64,000 nucleotides of DNA, taken from positions 17,752,131-17,816,130 of the forward strand of contig NC_052396.1 of NCBI RefSeq assembly GCF_009389715.1, in the 5' to 3' direction. Under the pieces are notes generated by a model. It saw only the letters and a list, made by a program, of their open reading frames with translations. It searched no databases and was not told the origin of the DNA. This document shows, in pieces, positions 10,657 through 21,809 of the stretch; within the stretch, counting starts at the first letter, position 1; each line of letters starts with the position of its first letter. The stretch comes from Phoenix dactylifera (lineage: Eukaryota; Streptophyta; Magnoliopsida; Arecales; Arecaceae). The translations under genes and the position numbers were made by a program.

Positions 10657-13420
10657 TGGTGCTTGATCATATGACAGAAGTAGTAATATTAGTCTTAGAT
10701 GCAGCTCATCATATGTTTTTGTTTCCGGCATCTACATCACTGCCGGTATCTGGTTTCTCTCCCTTTTTTTTCGGGACTGCCGAACTCAAATTTGAAAATC
10801 GATGAGATGCTTTGTTTTATGTACTAATGCGGTAATTCTGACATATTGTTCTTCATTTTGTTGGGGGAAATTACTTATAACCTGTCATCTGTTTACTGTA
10901 ATTAGAATCCTCGTTTTGTTGCTATTGAGTCCTAATTTCTCTGTTTCTGTTTCAGAGGTTAGTTTCAAATATGTGCTCTAGGTCTGTTTGAAAATGTTTC
11001 ATGCATCTCCCAAGGCCATCCTATTCTTGATCCCTGGCCTGTTAGCCATGTCGAGCCCTCGAATTCGGAGGGCTATATATTTCGTTTACCGGCTTATGTG
11101 GATTGTAAATTCCTTGACAACATGATCTGCTGATTAATAGTAAAACTATGGGCTATCATGAGACTAAATTCGCAAATGTAATCTCTCATGAGAACGTTCC
11201 TTTTTCACATAACAATGAAATCTATTTGCCCTGCAGAATTGGAGATGCCGAAAACTAAAATATGGGCTTGTAGACGAAATCTTCACAATTTGATAGATTT
11301 TTCTTCTTCCTGCCTTTTCCAACAAAAGAACTTCGGTTACAACGTATCACAAGTAGAAATCTATTCGATCATTGCCGCCGATCAATAGATACAGTAAACT
11401 ATATCTTCTTAGGCTCAAAATATAGAAAATTTTCATGCTCATAGAACATTGAACCTGACTTCACAAAGAAAGAATCTGACATCACTTAGTATGCTAATAA
11501 TTTTATAGCTTCGGTTTGAAGATATTGGCAGAGATTACTATTAATTTCCTGATATGAGTAATTAGACCAATGCAGGAAAAGATTTGCTGCATCTGACACT
11601 TTAGGAAAGAAGAGGTGGGCATATGATCTGTTAAAATGGGAGAGGCTGACAGTTGAGCTCTAATCATCATGGTCTGAAAAAAAACAGACACTAAAACAAA
11701 CAATCTATTTTATTGACAGGGTAAGCTGTGGGTGGAATTTAATTATTTATAACTTTATCCAAAGCACCTACCTATATATAAAATGCAATTAATTGCCCAA
11801 AAAACCATGTCCACGAATCATATGCCATGTCCCAAAAGGGGAAATAAATGTCAGGCACCCAATACATGTTGGAACAAACTAGAAATAAAAGCTATATATT
11901 CTGACAGCAATGAAACCCACTTGGTAGACCAAGGGCCAAAGAATAAAGATGGGAAGTTGGAGTAAACTTGTTTTGAATGCTTGACAGGCAGGACCCTTGC
12001 TCCAGCTACTTGTCTTAATTGTATGCAGACCTGAAGGAGAAAGGTGCATTGGTGCAAAAAGAATATGATTCGTAATTTTATGGTTGTTTATTAAAATAGA
12101 GACTACTTTTAATCGACCTCATCAGAATTTCACATACAATCCTTTCCGGCATCGGCATTTAGGCCCTGATGATCTGCCAATTGATAGAGTCCATTCACAA
12201 ATTTTTGATGCCAAGTTTCATGTCTTCGGGTGGATATGGGTGCATTGAAGTGGAGGTTGCCATTTTATGAGACCCATTTTCCTCAATTTCATCAATGCAA
12301 TAAGGTCTCAATCATTTTGACATTCTCATGTGTATTCTACATTGATTATTCCTTATATTTTAATGAAGTTCTGAAATCAGGATTTAGATGTTTTTGTTAA
12401 ATTTTGTCAGCGGTCTGTTGTATAAGGCAATGTAGAGTTAGTTTAAGGTACACTAGAATTTCAATGGATCATATTTTGCAAGAGTGGTTTCTTGACATTC
12501 TCCACCTCTCTCTCTCTCTCACGCACACATGCACACGCTTACTCTTCTCCTTCTGCTTCTTCTTTCACTTTAGTATGCAGTCTCTTCTGGTCTGCATCAC
12601 CATGAGATTGGTACCACAAATCGCTCCAAGAAGAAGCGAAATTAGATAGGTATCAATAACTTGTAATCTCCGTCGTTGGCTTTTATCGATTCTTTGTTGT
12701 ATGCGAACTGATGTCGCATTGCCTACAACTCTTGCTTTGCCCTAGTCGGACTTATAACCTTTCTTACTCTTATCAGTACATATAATCTTACTTTTTTTGG
12801 CCAGTCGGTTGCTCTTCACATTTCTCCAAATATATTTCTTGTTACCGTCATCTATACTCCACGCAGGTGCGTCTGCTCCCCCTAGAATGGATAAGAAGTA
12901 AAGGATTTCTCGAAGCAACTCCCCTTGTTCTAGGCCCAAGAGTTCTTAAGCATGTTTGCAATTACGATGGAAAATGGATCAAGCAAGAGTTACATGTAAC
13001 AAAAATTGTTTGACAGCAATTGAACTGCTTTATCTGATCCATGCTGTGACATAACAAGATTTAATGTGTGATCATTTTTTCTTTTAATGAAGTTTCTTCT
13101 TCTTCTTCTTCTTCTCCACTGCTGGTAATTGCATGGAAATAATGGAAGAGTAACCCATGTCAAACACTAGTTCGATCTTCTCCCAAGATCCCCAAGATAT
13201 GGAACTATGGAAGTACATGGAACCTCTTTACACCGGGAAGATCATAGCCATGTTTGCAGTTAGCCATTGACATATAACAAAGAAAGGTTTCATGCATATA
13301 ATATATATATATATCAATACAGGAAATCCACATACTCAACTAAAAGCACGTACACTCACGAGCTTCCCTTACAGAAGTGAACCCCCTACAAAGCATCCAT
13401 GGGCCACGGGAAGCCACCTA
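10657..13420. other. Intergenic region downstream of the RHON1-like locus
   Basis: No gene is recognised. The first few hundred bases may be the former 3' UTR of the RHON1-like locus. Simple repeats: a CT run at about 12508-12522, CTT repeats at about 13092-13120, and an AT run at about 13299-13314. The rest is unique-looking AT-rich DNA without a supportable ORF. Confidence 0.5.
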
Positions 13421-13807
13421 TTAGTCCAAGCATCCAACGACCTCACCATATTTAAATAACAATCGCCTCATGCAGCTTATTCCATCATAGCATACGATAC
13501 AAACCGCCAAAGCTTCGACATATCCGAGAGGAATACATCGAGCATCAGCGGTGGCCGCCCAGGGTTTGCCATGGCCAACACCGGGGCCATGCCCAGGGTT
13601 AGTAGGCAGGTTATCTCCAGCCAGGTTATCAACGTATAGAGCCTTGAAATTGGTGCATGGGTGTTTCATCTTGATAGGAGAGCACTTGGGAGATATTGGT
13701 GCAAGCCTTTCCAGCATCCTCGAGCTAGTTGGATGGAAGAGATACATGAGGAGAATGACCGTTGTTAGAGCTGCCCTGAGAGAGAGGTTCCTCGCAACTA
13801 CGGCCAT
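13421..13807 (-). CDS. CEP: CEP-family (C-terminally encoded peptide) precursor
   Basis: CEPs are secreted plant peptide hormones, cut from a precursor and sensed by leucine-rich-repeat receptor kinases; they regulate root growth and nitrogen-demand signalling. The 128-codon ORF starts at 13805-13807. Residues 1-29 look like a signal peptide: a short basic start, then the hydrophobic run AALTTVILLMYLF. The CEP core is residues 65-79, DNLPTNPGHGPGVGH. It keeps PT, PG, PG and GH of the family pattern xFRPTxPGxSPGxGH, but has N, L and G in place of F, R and S. The oddity is a 49-residue tail after the core, where CEP precursors usually end within a few residues. It is intronless, with a TATA box about 90 bp upstream. 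The tail may be real, or may reflect a lost stop or a frameshift. Confidence 0.8.
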   Translation of the reverse strand: MAVVARNLSLRAALTTVILLMYLFHPTSSRMLERLAPISPKCSPIKMKHPCTNFKALYVDNLAGDNLPTNPGHGPGVGHGKPWAATADARCIPLGYVEALAVCIVCYDGISCMRRLLFKYGEVVGCLD

Positions 13808-13894
13808 TGGTTTTACGAACGATTGAAGGAGAGGTTATGGAAGGAATGGGAGAGAACGGATGCATATATATGAGAAGAGCCTCATATTCTCTTC

Positions 13895-13904
13895 AATATA
13901 TATA
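13895..13904 (-). promoter_or_regulatory. Probable TATA box of the CEP gene
   Basis: On the minus strand the sequence reads CTATATATATTG, about 90 bp upstream of the CEP start codon. That spacing fits a short plant 5' UTR. A second TATATATG motif at about 13862-13871 is closer to the ATG and less likely. Confidence 0.5.
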
Positions 13905-13919
13905 GCAGCAGACTGACTA

Positions 13920-16504
13920 TTTTTAATGGCGAACTTGGAGGACCCACACTATACCGTGGAGGCCAAAACTAAAAAGAAACAAAAATACTAATCTGGCCAA
14001 AGGGCAAGTGTGTGAGCTTCTTATTTATGTCATCATACAATAAGATACATAGCAAGCGTCTTTTCTATACATAGTCTCGTGTTTGAAACTTTCTGACGTA
14101 GGATTACCACAACTAACTCAAACATGTCTGTACTGTCCACGAATGAAATGCTAGCCCATGCTTGAAAGAATATAGCTAGCTGTGGCTTTACTTGAACTAT
14201 GAAGGAAAACAAAAAAAAAGGAGGAGGGGCTGGTGGAGTTTTTCTTTTTCTCTGTGCCTTCCAATGAATGGCCCCATAAGTTCATGAATCTAGAACTAAA
14301 TCTTCACTTGCCTGTCCTGAGATCACCTAAAAAAATAATTTCCACATACTTTTTTCTTATTTTATCTCCAGAGGCTAAGGATAGGCTCCAAGGCATGGAT
14401 TCCTTAGGGAGTACATTGGTGAAGCTTGAACTCCTTACTTTTAATAAGAAATCAGTCAGAGATGTTTATACAGCATCCGTGCTCATCTTTTAGTACATAA
14501 GCTAATCCTCACCTACTTGGTTATATGAAAGAATAATCATTATTTCAAGTGTCTTCTCACCGAAACATCGGTCAGTCCGAAGTCTGGCCGATGGAATTGA
14601 TTCTGGCAGAAAATGTAAACCTTGTTCCTGGCCCCTTGCTTCAGATGGAAAAAAAAAAACAATGAAATTTTATGAAAAAAGCGATTGCTTTTATTGTGTT
14701 CCTTGATGGATGCACTGGAGAACATTCGCTTCATTGAGCCACATCTTAAGCACATCTGCCTTCAGTCACCAAATGTTGACACTTGACCATGCTTGAGGCA
14801 TCTGCTCATGGTTTGTCAACTTAACAATTTGTAATGAGAGCTTAATTAAGTTGTTAGTCGATGTATGGGGAAAATCATGTTGCTACTATGACTTGGTTGC
14901 TATGAACTTTTTTGCTGTTTTTGCTACTAACTTTATTATTTTTCCTTTCTGATCTCTTGTATCATTTCATTTTCTTAATTAAATGGTGGTGATCTAGGGG
15001 ATCATTGGATCATTGTGGACTAGTTTTCTACTTCGAGTAGGTCTCAAGAAGACTGAGAATAACAATCGAATTGCGAAATATAATCTTCAAAAATCATAAC
15101 TTTCTTATCTGATTATTGTTTTCAGCTTTCCAGGCACCAAAACGAATCTCCTGCCAAGCACTACTTGTGACAATCCTATATGGGTATATCACATCTGTTA
15201 ATATAGGGGTTTGATGACATCTCGGACTCAAAAGTGGGTTCATGAAAATAGAACTTATGGGGTAAAGTGTATCTCTCGATCAGGAATGAATTAAGAAATA
15301 CAGTAGGAGGCAGAGTTAATATAGAATTCGACATTGTAACACCTAGACAGGTTTCACTTTAATGTTTGTTCCTTACCATTTTAGAAAATCTTTCACCTCC
15401 TCTGACTAAAAGAGGAATTTGACCAAGAATTGGGGAGATAGACCTCAATAGTCTAAAATAGAGGCATTGTATACAATTTAGAGATCAATTAATGAAAGCA
15501 GAAAGGGCTAAAAGCTTACTTTTGAAGTTCTTTTAATTTTGTATTATAGATCCAAATTCCATGTTTGAGGGATTAATCACCCTAGGACTAGGATGAACTA
15601 TTAATTAGCTGGCGCACTTATGCCTTTTATTAATTTGTTGAACTCTATTCTACCATACGTGGAAGGGGATTTTGGTTCTCCTTGTGTTTCTAAATTCAAA
15701 ATTCAAGATCTTTTGTTTGTTTTTTATGGTGGTTCTTAGCATCTAGGGAAGAGAGAAAAATAATTTTCTTCTTGGTGCTCAAAATGTGACTGTTCATGTC
15801 TAAATATTTACAACTACTGTCAGAATTATAGAATATAATAAGATTTAGGCATCACAGCATTATGATCGATGTGGAGTTTGGATCCTAGCAAGAGCCATGA
15901 TCCACTCCGATGCATGTTTTTCATTGCAAAGAGCTGTGCATGGTTGGATGGGTGAACATCATCCATCTCAAAAATAGACTTTTGTTTTCTATCTCTAAAC
16001 CTATTGCGTTTGGCATGCCAGCCATGTTTGGCATGGCAACATGATGTAGATAATAACCATCCATTTTGAGAATGCAGTATGTCTCTATCCAACTATGCAT
16101 AGTCCTCTATGGTACAAAATACGTAGTGTAGAGGATCCAAACTCTCCTAATATTATGATTAAACATGGAGTTTGAATCCTTTACGGTGCGTATTTTCACC
16201 ATAGAGAATCATCTCGAAAATGGAGGCTCTTGCTAATCTCCATCCCGCATGTTTAGAACTCCAATATAAAGCTCTTCATTTTTGAGAATGAGCGAGAGCC
16301 TTCATTCCAATATATGCAATATAGCGGCTATCCGAGTATGCACAGCTCTCTGCAGTGCAATACATGCACCATTCTCCGCAGTACAAAATATGCACCACAG
16401 AGGATCCTAATCGATCAACGTGCTTTCGAGCAATATCTTCGTTTGGTGCCTCTACATCGAGTCAGATGGCCGTATATAATGGGATAAAGGTTTCCAAGAT
16501 GAAG
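13920..16504. other. Intergenic DNA with inverted-repeat remnants near 15.9-16.4 kb
   Basis: No gene is recognised. GTGGAGTTTGGATCCT at about 15870 is matched in inverted orientation by AGGATCCAAACTC at about 16131. Related GTACAAAATA..GAGGATCC text recurs at about 16108-16141 and 16380-16409. This looks like a decayed fold-back or MITE family. The rest has no feature I can support. Confidence 0.4.
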
Positions 16505-16509
16505 AAGGC
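16505..16509. repeat. Target-site duplication AAGGC, left copy
   Basis: AAGGC lies immediately left of the gypsy element and is repeated exactly at 21064-21068, the 5-bp duplication expected for an LTR retrotransposon. Confidence 0.9.
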
Positions 16510-16930
16510 TATGCAGCACCAGTGCGGGGAAGAGAAGAAGAAGGAAGAACAAAGAGGAAGAAGGAAGAAGAGGTTCTAGAGACACAGAAGAAGAGAAGGG
16601 GAGGAGGAGGAGGAAGAATAAGATCTGGGGGAAAAGAAATTCTTAATCATTCATTAAACCCTAATCATGAAAAATAGTTCCCTATATATAGGGCCCAAAT
16701 ACACAACTTGCATAAACCCCCCTTACACAGAAATAAATCCTAATGAACCCACAAAAACACAAATAAGCCCTAAAATGCAAATAAGCCCAGAAATAAAATA
16801 AACCACAAATAAACCCTAGAATGCAAATAAGCCCAAAAATAAAATAATAAAATAAATATGCAAATAAACGAGTCTGGCTCAATCCGGGGGCTCAGGATCA
16901 TCTGGATGAAGGGCTCTAATGTCCCCATCA
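16510..16930 (-). repeat. Gypsy 3' LTR (left copy)
   Basis: Aligns along its length with 20638-21063, including the GAAGAAGAAGGAAGAA purine-rich block, TTCCCTATATATAGG (a likely TATA region when read from either strand), repeated AAATAAGCCC words and the shared end GTCCCCATCA. The outer end reads TATGCAGC where the other LTR has TGATGCAGC. Confidence 0.92.
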
Positions 16931-17595
16931 ACTCCTCCCGGGTGAGAAAAACTCGACCCCGTCGAGTACAGGTCTGGCCGGCTGTCGTACTGCTCCAGAA
17001 GATCGGGGTCAATGCGCTGCAACTGTGCTTTGGAAATCCACGTCACATCAGACTTTGGTCGACCTTTCCACCGAACAAGGTAACGTTGGTAACCACCGTT
17101 CCTGCTTGAAATAACCTGCTCATCCAATATATGTTCTATTTGTTCTCTGCGTGCATGAAATTTGGGAGGTGGTGGCTCAACAGCAGGTAATAGGCAGGGT
17201 ATCCAACATAGGCAGGTATATCAAGAAAGGGCCAGAAGGCAGGAATATTATCTTTTTGTATGGGACTAAATCTTCAATATTAAATGTCGCACTAATCCCA
17301 TAGTCATCAGGAAGATCCACAACATATGCATTCGAACTGGTTTCTTTAAGATTTTGAACTGTTCTGCACTACAAATTTGCAATTTCTTAAACGTTTCCGA
17401 AGAAAGTCGTTCAAACCTAATTCTTATCATGATGTAATCTCTTTCACTTAACTCATTATAACGTCTGTGTAAATCAGCAAAGGATTTATATTTTAAGTTA
17501 TTAAAGTGACTACAATTGCTGATTTCTCGATGCAATGAATGTGGATGTGATACAATTGATTGTGCAGACTCAAAGACTCTATACTGATGAGACAT
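16879..17595 (-). pseudogene. Gypsy integrase C-terminus and chromodomain
   Basis: The segment at 17266-17595 shows the chromovirus integrase C-terminal region (AQSIVSHPHSLHREIS, then KYKSFADLHRRYNELSE and DYIMIRIRFERL). The ORF at 16879-17127 carries the chromodomain tail, with GGYQRYLVRWKGRPKSDVTW and QLQRIDPDLLEQY. In intact relatives these are continuous; here a frame change separates them. Chromodomains guide integration toward marked chromatin. Confidence 0.85.
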
Positions 17596-17909
17596 GAAAA
17601 ACAGTCTATGGGTTGCCTAAGTTTGTAATCATGCACTACTTCGAATGGACTCATACCTATGGACTTGTTAACCGAACTATTACATGCAAACTCAACTGTC
17701 GGTAACATTAAATTCCAGGTCCTAGCATATGCATTCGGTCTGAGCCTATGATGTAGAAGGTTGGGCAGAGATGCTCCGGAAACTAGATCGATTGCGCGTT
17801 GGATATCATGCATTGGAGAAAGTGCATCCGGAAGATCATCAGGGAGTGCATCATGAAACTCCTCTAGAAGGGAAACTACTACCGGGGAATTCAAGGTTGG
17901 ACTCCGCAT
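17493..17909 (-). pseudogene. Fusion of gypsy RT N-terminus to integrase C-terminal half
   Basis: Residues 16-58 read as the start of a gypsy reverse transcriptase (LLEEFHDALPDDLPDALSPM, then HDIQRAIDLVSGASLPNLLH). At about residue 59 the sequence switches to the late integrase segment (TWNLMLPTVEFACNSSVNKS, then IGMSPFEVVHDYKLRQPID). The frame stays open across the junction, so a precise in-frame deletion removed the RT core, RNase H and the catalytic integrase core. The tail from residue 105 overlaps the next segment in another frame. Confidence 0.85.
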
Positions 17910-18480
17910 GGGTAACTTTAGCTACAAGTGCCAATTCAGATGATTGGCTCTCAATATCTGTCACTACCTCTTCCACAGTTGTGATGTGAAGTGGCTTGGT
18001 TGTACTTAGATCACTAGTCTCCCTTTGGGAATTATTTTGGACAAAGTCTAATTCTGTAGGTTCGTCTCAAAGTCTTCTTCATAGTCTTCTATATTTGGTT
18101 CATAGACTTCTTCGACATATTCGGCCTCTTGGTTCCTAACTTCTGGTTCAGTAATCGGGTAGGTCTTAGTGGAACATTGGGGCGCTATATAGCCGAATTG
18201 TTGACACCTAGAGTATTGGTTTGGTGCTAGGAGAGTAGGGAAGGACTACAGTGGTGCGACCAAACCGATTTTAGGTTGGGCTGTAACAGGGGTTGGCGAT
18301 TTAGGGGTCCTAGAATGTTGCACGAGCTCACGGATCTCTTGTCTAATTCTTTGTATCCAGCCCGTATGGCAACGATCTGTTCTAAGATAGACCTCAAAAT
18401 GTCGGAATTCATGGTAGCTACAGGGGTTTTAGGTTGATTGAGATAGTACTCCATATCACTACAGGTTGGCATGCTATGAT
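17910..18480 (-). pseudogene. Gypsy gag/nucleocapsid remnant
   Basis: On the minus strand near 18190-18225 the translation contains RCQQFGYIAPQCSTK, a CCHC zinc knuckle whose first Cys is missing and whose His is Tyr. An acidic linker follows (YVEEVYEPNIEDYEEDFE). The upstream 81-codon ORF (18227-18472) may be what remains of the gag start. No capsid-length ORF is present. Confidence 0.6.
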
Positions 18481-19695
18481 GACACTGGGTGATGATGTGA
18501 AATGCAGTGTCACTAATGAAACCCTAATAACTATGATGTAGGACCAAATTTGATGCAGGACAACCTACTAATGCAATCTATTATGATTTCAGAAATCAGC
18601 AAGTCTTCACAATAATAGCTTAAATTTAAATGTTGCTGATTTTTACTTCGGTTATCAGAATTAAGGATTAAGATTATTCAATTTAAGAAATTAGATTGCA
18701 ATCAAGTAGTACAGTTGTTCTGATACTAAATCAATATATCGAATAATGTTGAGAAACGTCCTGTTACTAGGGTGTGCTAATTTAATGTCAAGATTTAAAG
18801 GGTAATAGGACGGGTTCGGAAGTGAGAGTTCAATGTTCTGAATTATAACAGCAATATAAGTTTTCAAAATGTGGCTATCATGCAAGAGAACTAGAACAAA
18901 TTAAATGAACAAGCCAGAAAAAGTAGAAACCTATCACCTGTGCGGATGCAGTCAACCAGAATCGTCTGCTCGTGGAGTCTCGGACACGAAGTGCGCCGGG
19001 CAGAGCTAGCTGGAGTTATGGACCTGCATCTACAGCACAAGGCTTCCGGGGCTGTTGAAATGGGCTGAAGAACAATCTGGTTTGGGCCTGAGATCGGACC
19101 TGCAGCCGCTTGGGCTTGGGCCGCGCTCAATGATGGCGCACGGCTGGGCCAGTACAGAAGCAAGAGCGGCTGGGGCCTTGTTCGTCGGGGAAGATGGATG
19201 GCCAAGGGGAGAGCAGATGAGGGAGCGACTGATGCCAAGGGGGAGCAGATGAGGGAGGCGACGGGGGATGCGGCCGAAGTCGGAGGTGCTGGGTGCTGGG
19301 GTGCGGGGGCAGGATGGCGGTGGCCGTGTTTCACGGGAGACGTCCTCGGGTCGCAGGAAGCGACACGCGGCGGCGGCGGACGAGGCTCGTGGAGACGGAG
19401 CCCGGCGGAGGTGGCGCAACAGAGATGGAGCGGTAGAGAGAAGGCTGCCGCGAAAGATGACGCGGCAGACTCGGCGAGCGGCGGAAATGGGTTGGCACGA
19501 CGGCGGCGAGGAGGAAAGGCGGAGCGGCTGGTGGTGGCGCTTCAGGCGGAGCTCGGCGACGGCGGCGAAGGGTGGCACGACGGCGGCGAGGAGGAAAGCG
19601 GAGCGGCCAGAGGCAGCGCTGCAGGCGGAGCTCGGCGACGGCGGCGAAGGGGACGGTGGAAACCCTAGGTTTCCTTTTCGGCAGAACAGAGGTGT

Positions 19696-19726
<31 letters not shown>

Positions 19727-20622
19727 GAAACACGTGCAGGTCACGTGATCCGACTTCTTTTTTTTTTTTTTTTTTTTTTGAGACACGTGAGATCACGTGT
19801 GTTGTTATAACCTTGGATCCGGTCGGATTCGGGTTGTCGGGCGTGAACCGCTCCGATAACCCGTTAGTTCCTCACGTGCAAGGCACGTGTATTTTTTTTT
19901 TTTTTTTGGAATGGATCCGGGCTAGCAGAGAAACGGGTAACGGGTTTGGATCTTACCCGTTAGGTTTGTTTTCTTCAACCTCCCGATGGTTTCGGGAGAA
20001 GGCTCCGATCTTCACGGCGATGGCGGTGGCCGGGGCTCTGGGACCTATGGCGGCGGGCGGGGCCGGTCACGGGTTCCGGCCGGCGGCGCTTCCGGTGACG
20101 CGTCGGCAGTCACGGCTGCGGCTCCGTGACCTGCAGCGGGGGATGGCTGGCGTTCCCGGGTTTGCCACGGGTCGCCGTGGGCGGCGCGGGCGAGCTGGTG
20201 GCGCTGCTGACGTGTGCGCGGGGTGAAGGGCGGCCGTGGGCGCGACGGGTGGTGGGATTTGCTCCTCGACGGTGGGCCTCGGGCCTTCACTGGGCAGCGG
20301 CGGCGACTGATGGATCAAGTCAGAGAGACGCGAAGGAGAGTCCTGCGTGCAGGGGCTGTGGCTCTTTCTTCCTCTCTCGCTGCAGAACTTTTTTTTTTTT
20401 TTTTTTGCTCTGGTGAAGACACAGACCGAGAGAGAGGGGGGTCGGATGCGGATGGCTGTCAATCTGGGCCTTCACAGACTCGGCAGTGATCCTTTTTTTT
20501 TTTTTTTCTTTGGTGAGCGGACTGACAGAGGGAATGGGTCTGTTCTTGTTGTTGATGGTTAACCGAGGGAAAGAAAAACTGTTGACGATTCGGGGCTTTG
20601 GCAATAGAAGCAAAATCCGGTT
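18481..20622 (-). other. Gypsy leader region, partly GC-rich and gene-like
   Basis: In element orientation this is the 5' leader between the primer-binding site and gag. About 18950-20380 is strongly GC-rich with CGGCGG-type runs, unlike the rest of the element, and is broken by five T-tracts (about 19694-19721, 19758-19779, 19892-19907, 20390-20406, 20492-20507). An 80-bp unit starting GGCACGACGGCGGCGAGGAG is tandemly duplicated (19494-19573, 19574-19652). Long ORFs exist in several frames, which GC-rich DNA with few stops produces easily; none resembles a known protein. Confidence 0.55.
19731..19889. promoter_or_regulatory. Three pairs of CACGTG (G-box) palindromes
   Basis: CACGTG occurs at 19731, 19742, 19784, 19794, 19873 and 19884 (first base of each). 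Within each pair the start-to-start spacing is 10 or 11 bp, about one DNA turn, and the pairs lie next to T-tracts. CACGTG is the core site of plant bZIP and bHLH factors. The count and spacing are read directly; any regulatory role is inferred. Confidence 0.6.
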
Positions 20623-20634
20623 GCTCTGATACCA
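20623..20634 (-). other. Primer-binding site of the gypsy element
   Basis: The minus strand reads TGGTATCAGAGC, complementary to the 3' end of initiator tRNA-Met, three bases from the end of the 5' LTR. It fixes the orientation of the element. Confidence 0.92.
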
Positions 20635-20637
20635 AGT

Positions 20638-21063
20638 TGATGCAGCACCAGTGCGGGAAGAGAAGAAGAAGGAAGAACAAGAGAGGAAGAAGGAAGAAGA
20701 GGTTCTAGAGACACAGGAAGAAGAGAAGGGAGGAGGAGGAGGAAGAATAAGATCTGGGGGAAAAGAAATTCTTAATCATTCATTAAACCCTAATCATGAA
20801 AATAGTTCCCTATATATAGGTCCCAAATACACAACTTGCATAAACCCCCCCTTACACAGAAATAAATCCCTAATTGAACCCACAAATAACACAAATAAGC
20901 CCTAAAATGCAAATAAGCCCAAAAATAAAATAAACCACAAATAAAACCCTAGAATGCAAATAAGCCCAAAAATAAAATAATAAAATAAATATGCAAATAA
21001 ACGAGTCTGGCTCAATCCGGGGGCTCAGGATCATCTGGATGAAGGGCTCTGATGTCCCCATCA
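20638..21063 (-). repeat. Gypsy 5' LTR (right copy)
   Basis: 426 bp with inverted ends TGATG/CATCA, almost identical to the left LTR apart from scattered single-base and small indel differences. It is bounded by the primer-binding site on one side and the AAGGC duplication (21064-21068) on the other. Confidence 0.93.
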
Positions 21064-21068
21064 AAGGC

Positions 21069-21809
21069 CAGATGGGATGGAGCAGAACCTACTGAAGAGG
21101 AATCCCAAACTTCCTTAACATTCATCAACCACTCTGATGACTTGGTCTGCCTGAAGTCCAAGGATGGTGTAAAGCTCTCAACACAACAATTTGGGGGCTT
21201 TTATTGGCATTCTCAAAGAGCCTCTTATTTCTAGCCGATCATCTATGATATGCAATATAGCAAAGCTTAATATGCAACAAATATTAATGATGCTGATACT
21301 AATGTGCGATGCAATGTTTCTCTCAAAAAAAAAGAGAAAGATATGCAATATATCAAAGTAATACATGCATTTGATCAGCACTTCTTCCATGACTGTCATT
21401 CTTAATGGATTTGATAAAATTCTCCAAATTCCAATAGTGGAGGAAAAATGACAGGCAGCTAAAAACCTAGTTCCAAATTTGAGCAAATCTGGGGCATTGA
21501 AAAAGCATATGATCTATAGATTTTTCTGTTTCAATGCTTTGATCACAAAAGGGTGACATAGGAATAACTCTGTGATGAAGGTTCTTCTACATGGTAGTCA
21601 ATCTCATACCAGTTTCCAAAGGAACAAAGCCACCTGCTCTCCCAACCCATGCTGCATTCCTTTGGCGGTTCCGAGAACCCCTTGGAAGTGTATAGTGTTC
21701 ACAAACTATAACTCTTTGACAACTAGTGTCATCCCATCCAATTCCATCAACTGAGTCCCCAAGGGGATTGCTAAGGAAAGTACATGAGAGCTAAACTCAT
21801 CTCTAAAGC
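21069..21809 (-). pseudogene. LINE (L1-type) reverse-transcriptase tail with zf-RVT domain, part 1
   Basis: On the minus strand near 21460-21600 the translation includes HHRVIPMSPFCDQSIETE, then DHMLFQCPRFAQIWN. This is the zinc-binding zf-RVT region that follows the reverse transcriptase in plant L1-type LINEs. Stops and frame changes are present. The upstream part of the same domain continues beyond the TRIM insertion at 21810-22550. Confidence 0.75.

Larger units (their letters stand above)
16510..21063 (-). mobile_element. Ty3/gypsy chromovirus, internally deleted, with both LTRs and target-site duplication
   Basis: The element is oriented on the minus strand: 5' LTR 20638-21063, primer-binding site 20623-20634 (complement of TGGTATCAGAGC, initiator tRNA-Met), a leader of about 2 kb, a gag remnant, a pol remnant, polypurine tract GGGAGGAGT at about 16931-16939, and 3' LTR 16510-16930. 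The LTRs are near-identical with TG..CA ends (one base is missing at the outer end of the left copy), so the insertion is young. Pol is not intact. A decayed nucleocapsid knuckle is followed by the N-terminal start of reverse transcriptase, which jumps to the integrase C-terminus and a chromodomain. Protease, the RT catalytic core, RNase H and the integrase core are absent. This is a non-autonomous derivative that would need enzymes from a relative. Confidence 0.93.

Noticed and set aside
19030..20490. Several overlapping long ORFs on both strands in the GC-rich gypsy leader
   Set aside because: GC-rich DNA lacks stop codons by composition. The translations are Arg/Ala/Gly/Pro low complexity with no family resemblance.
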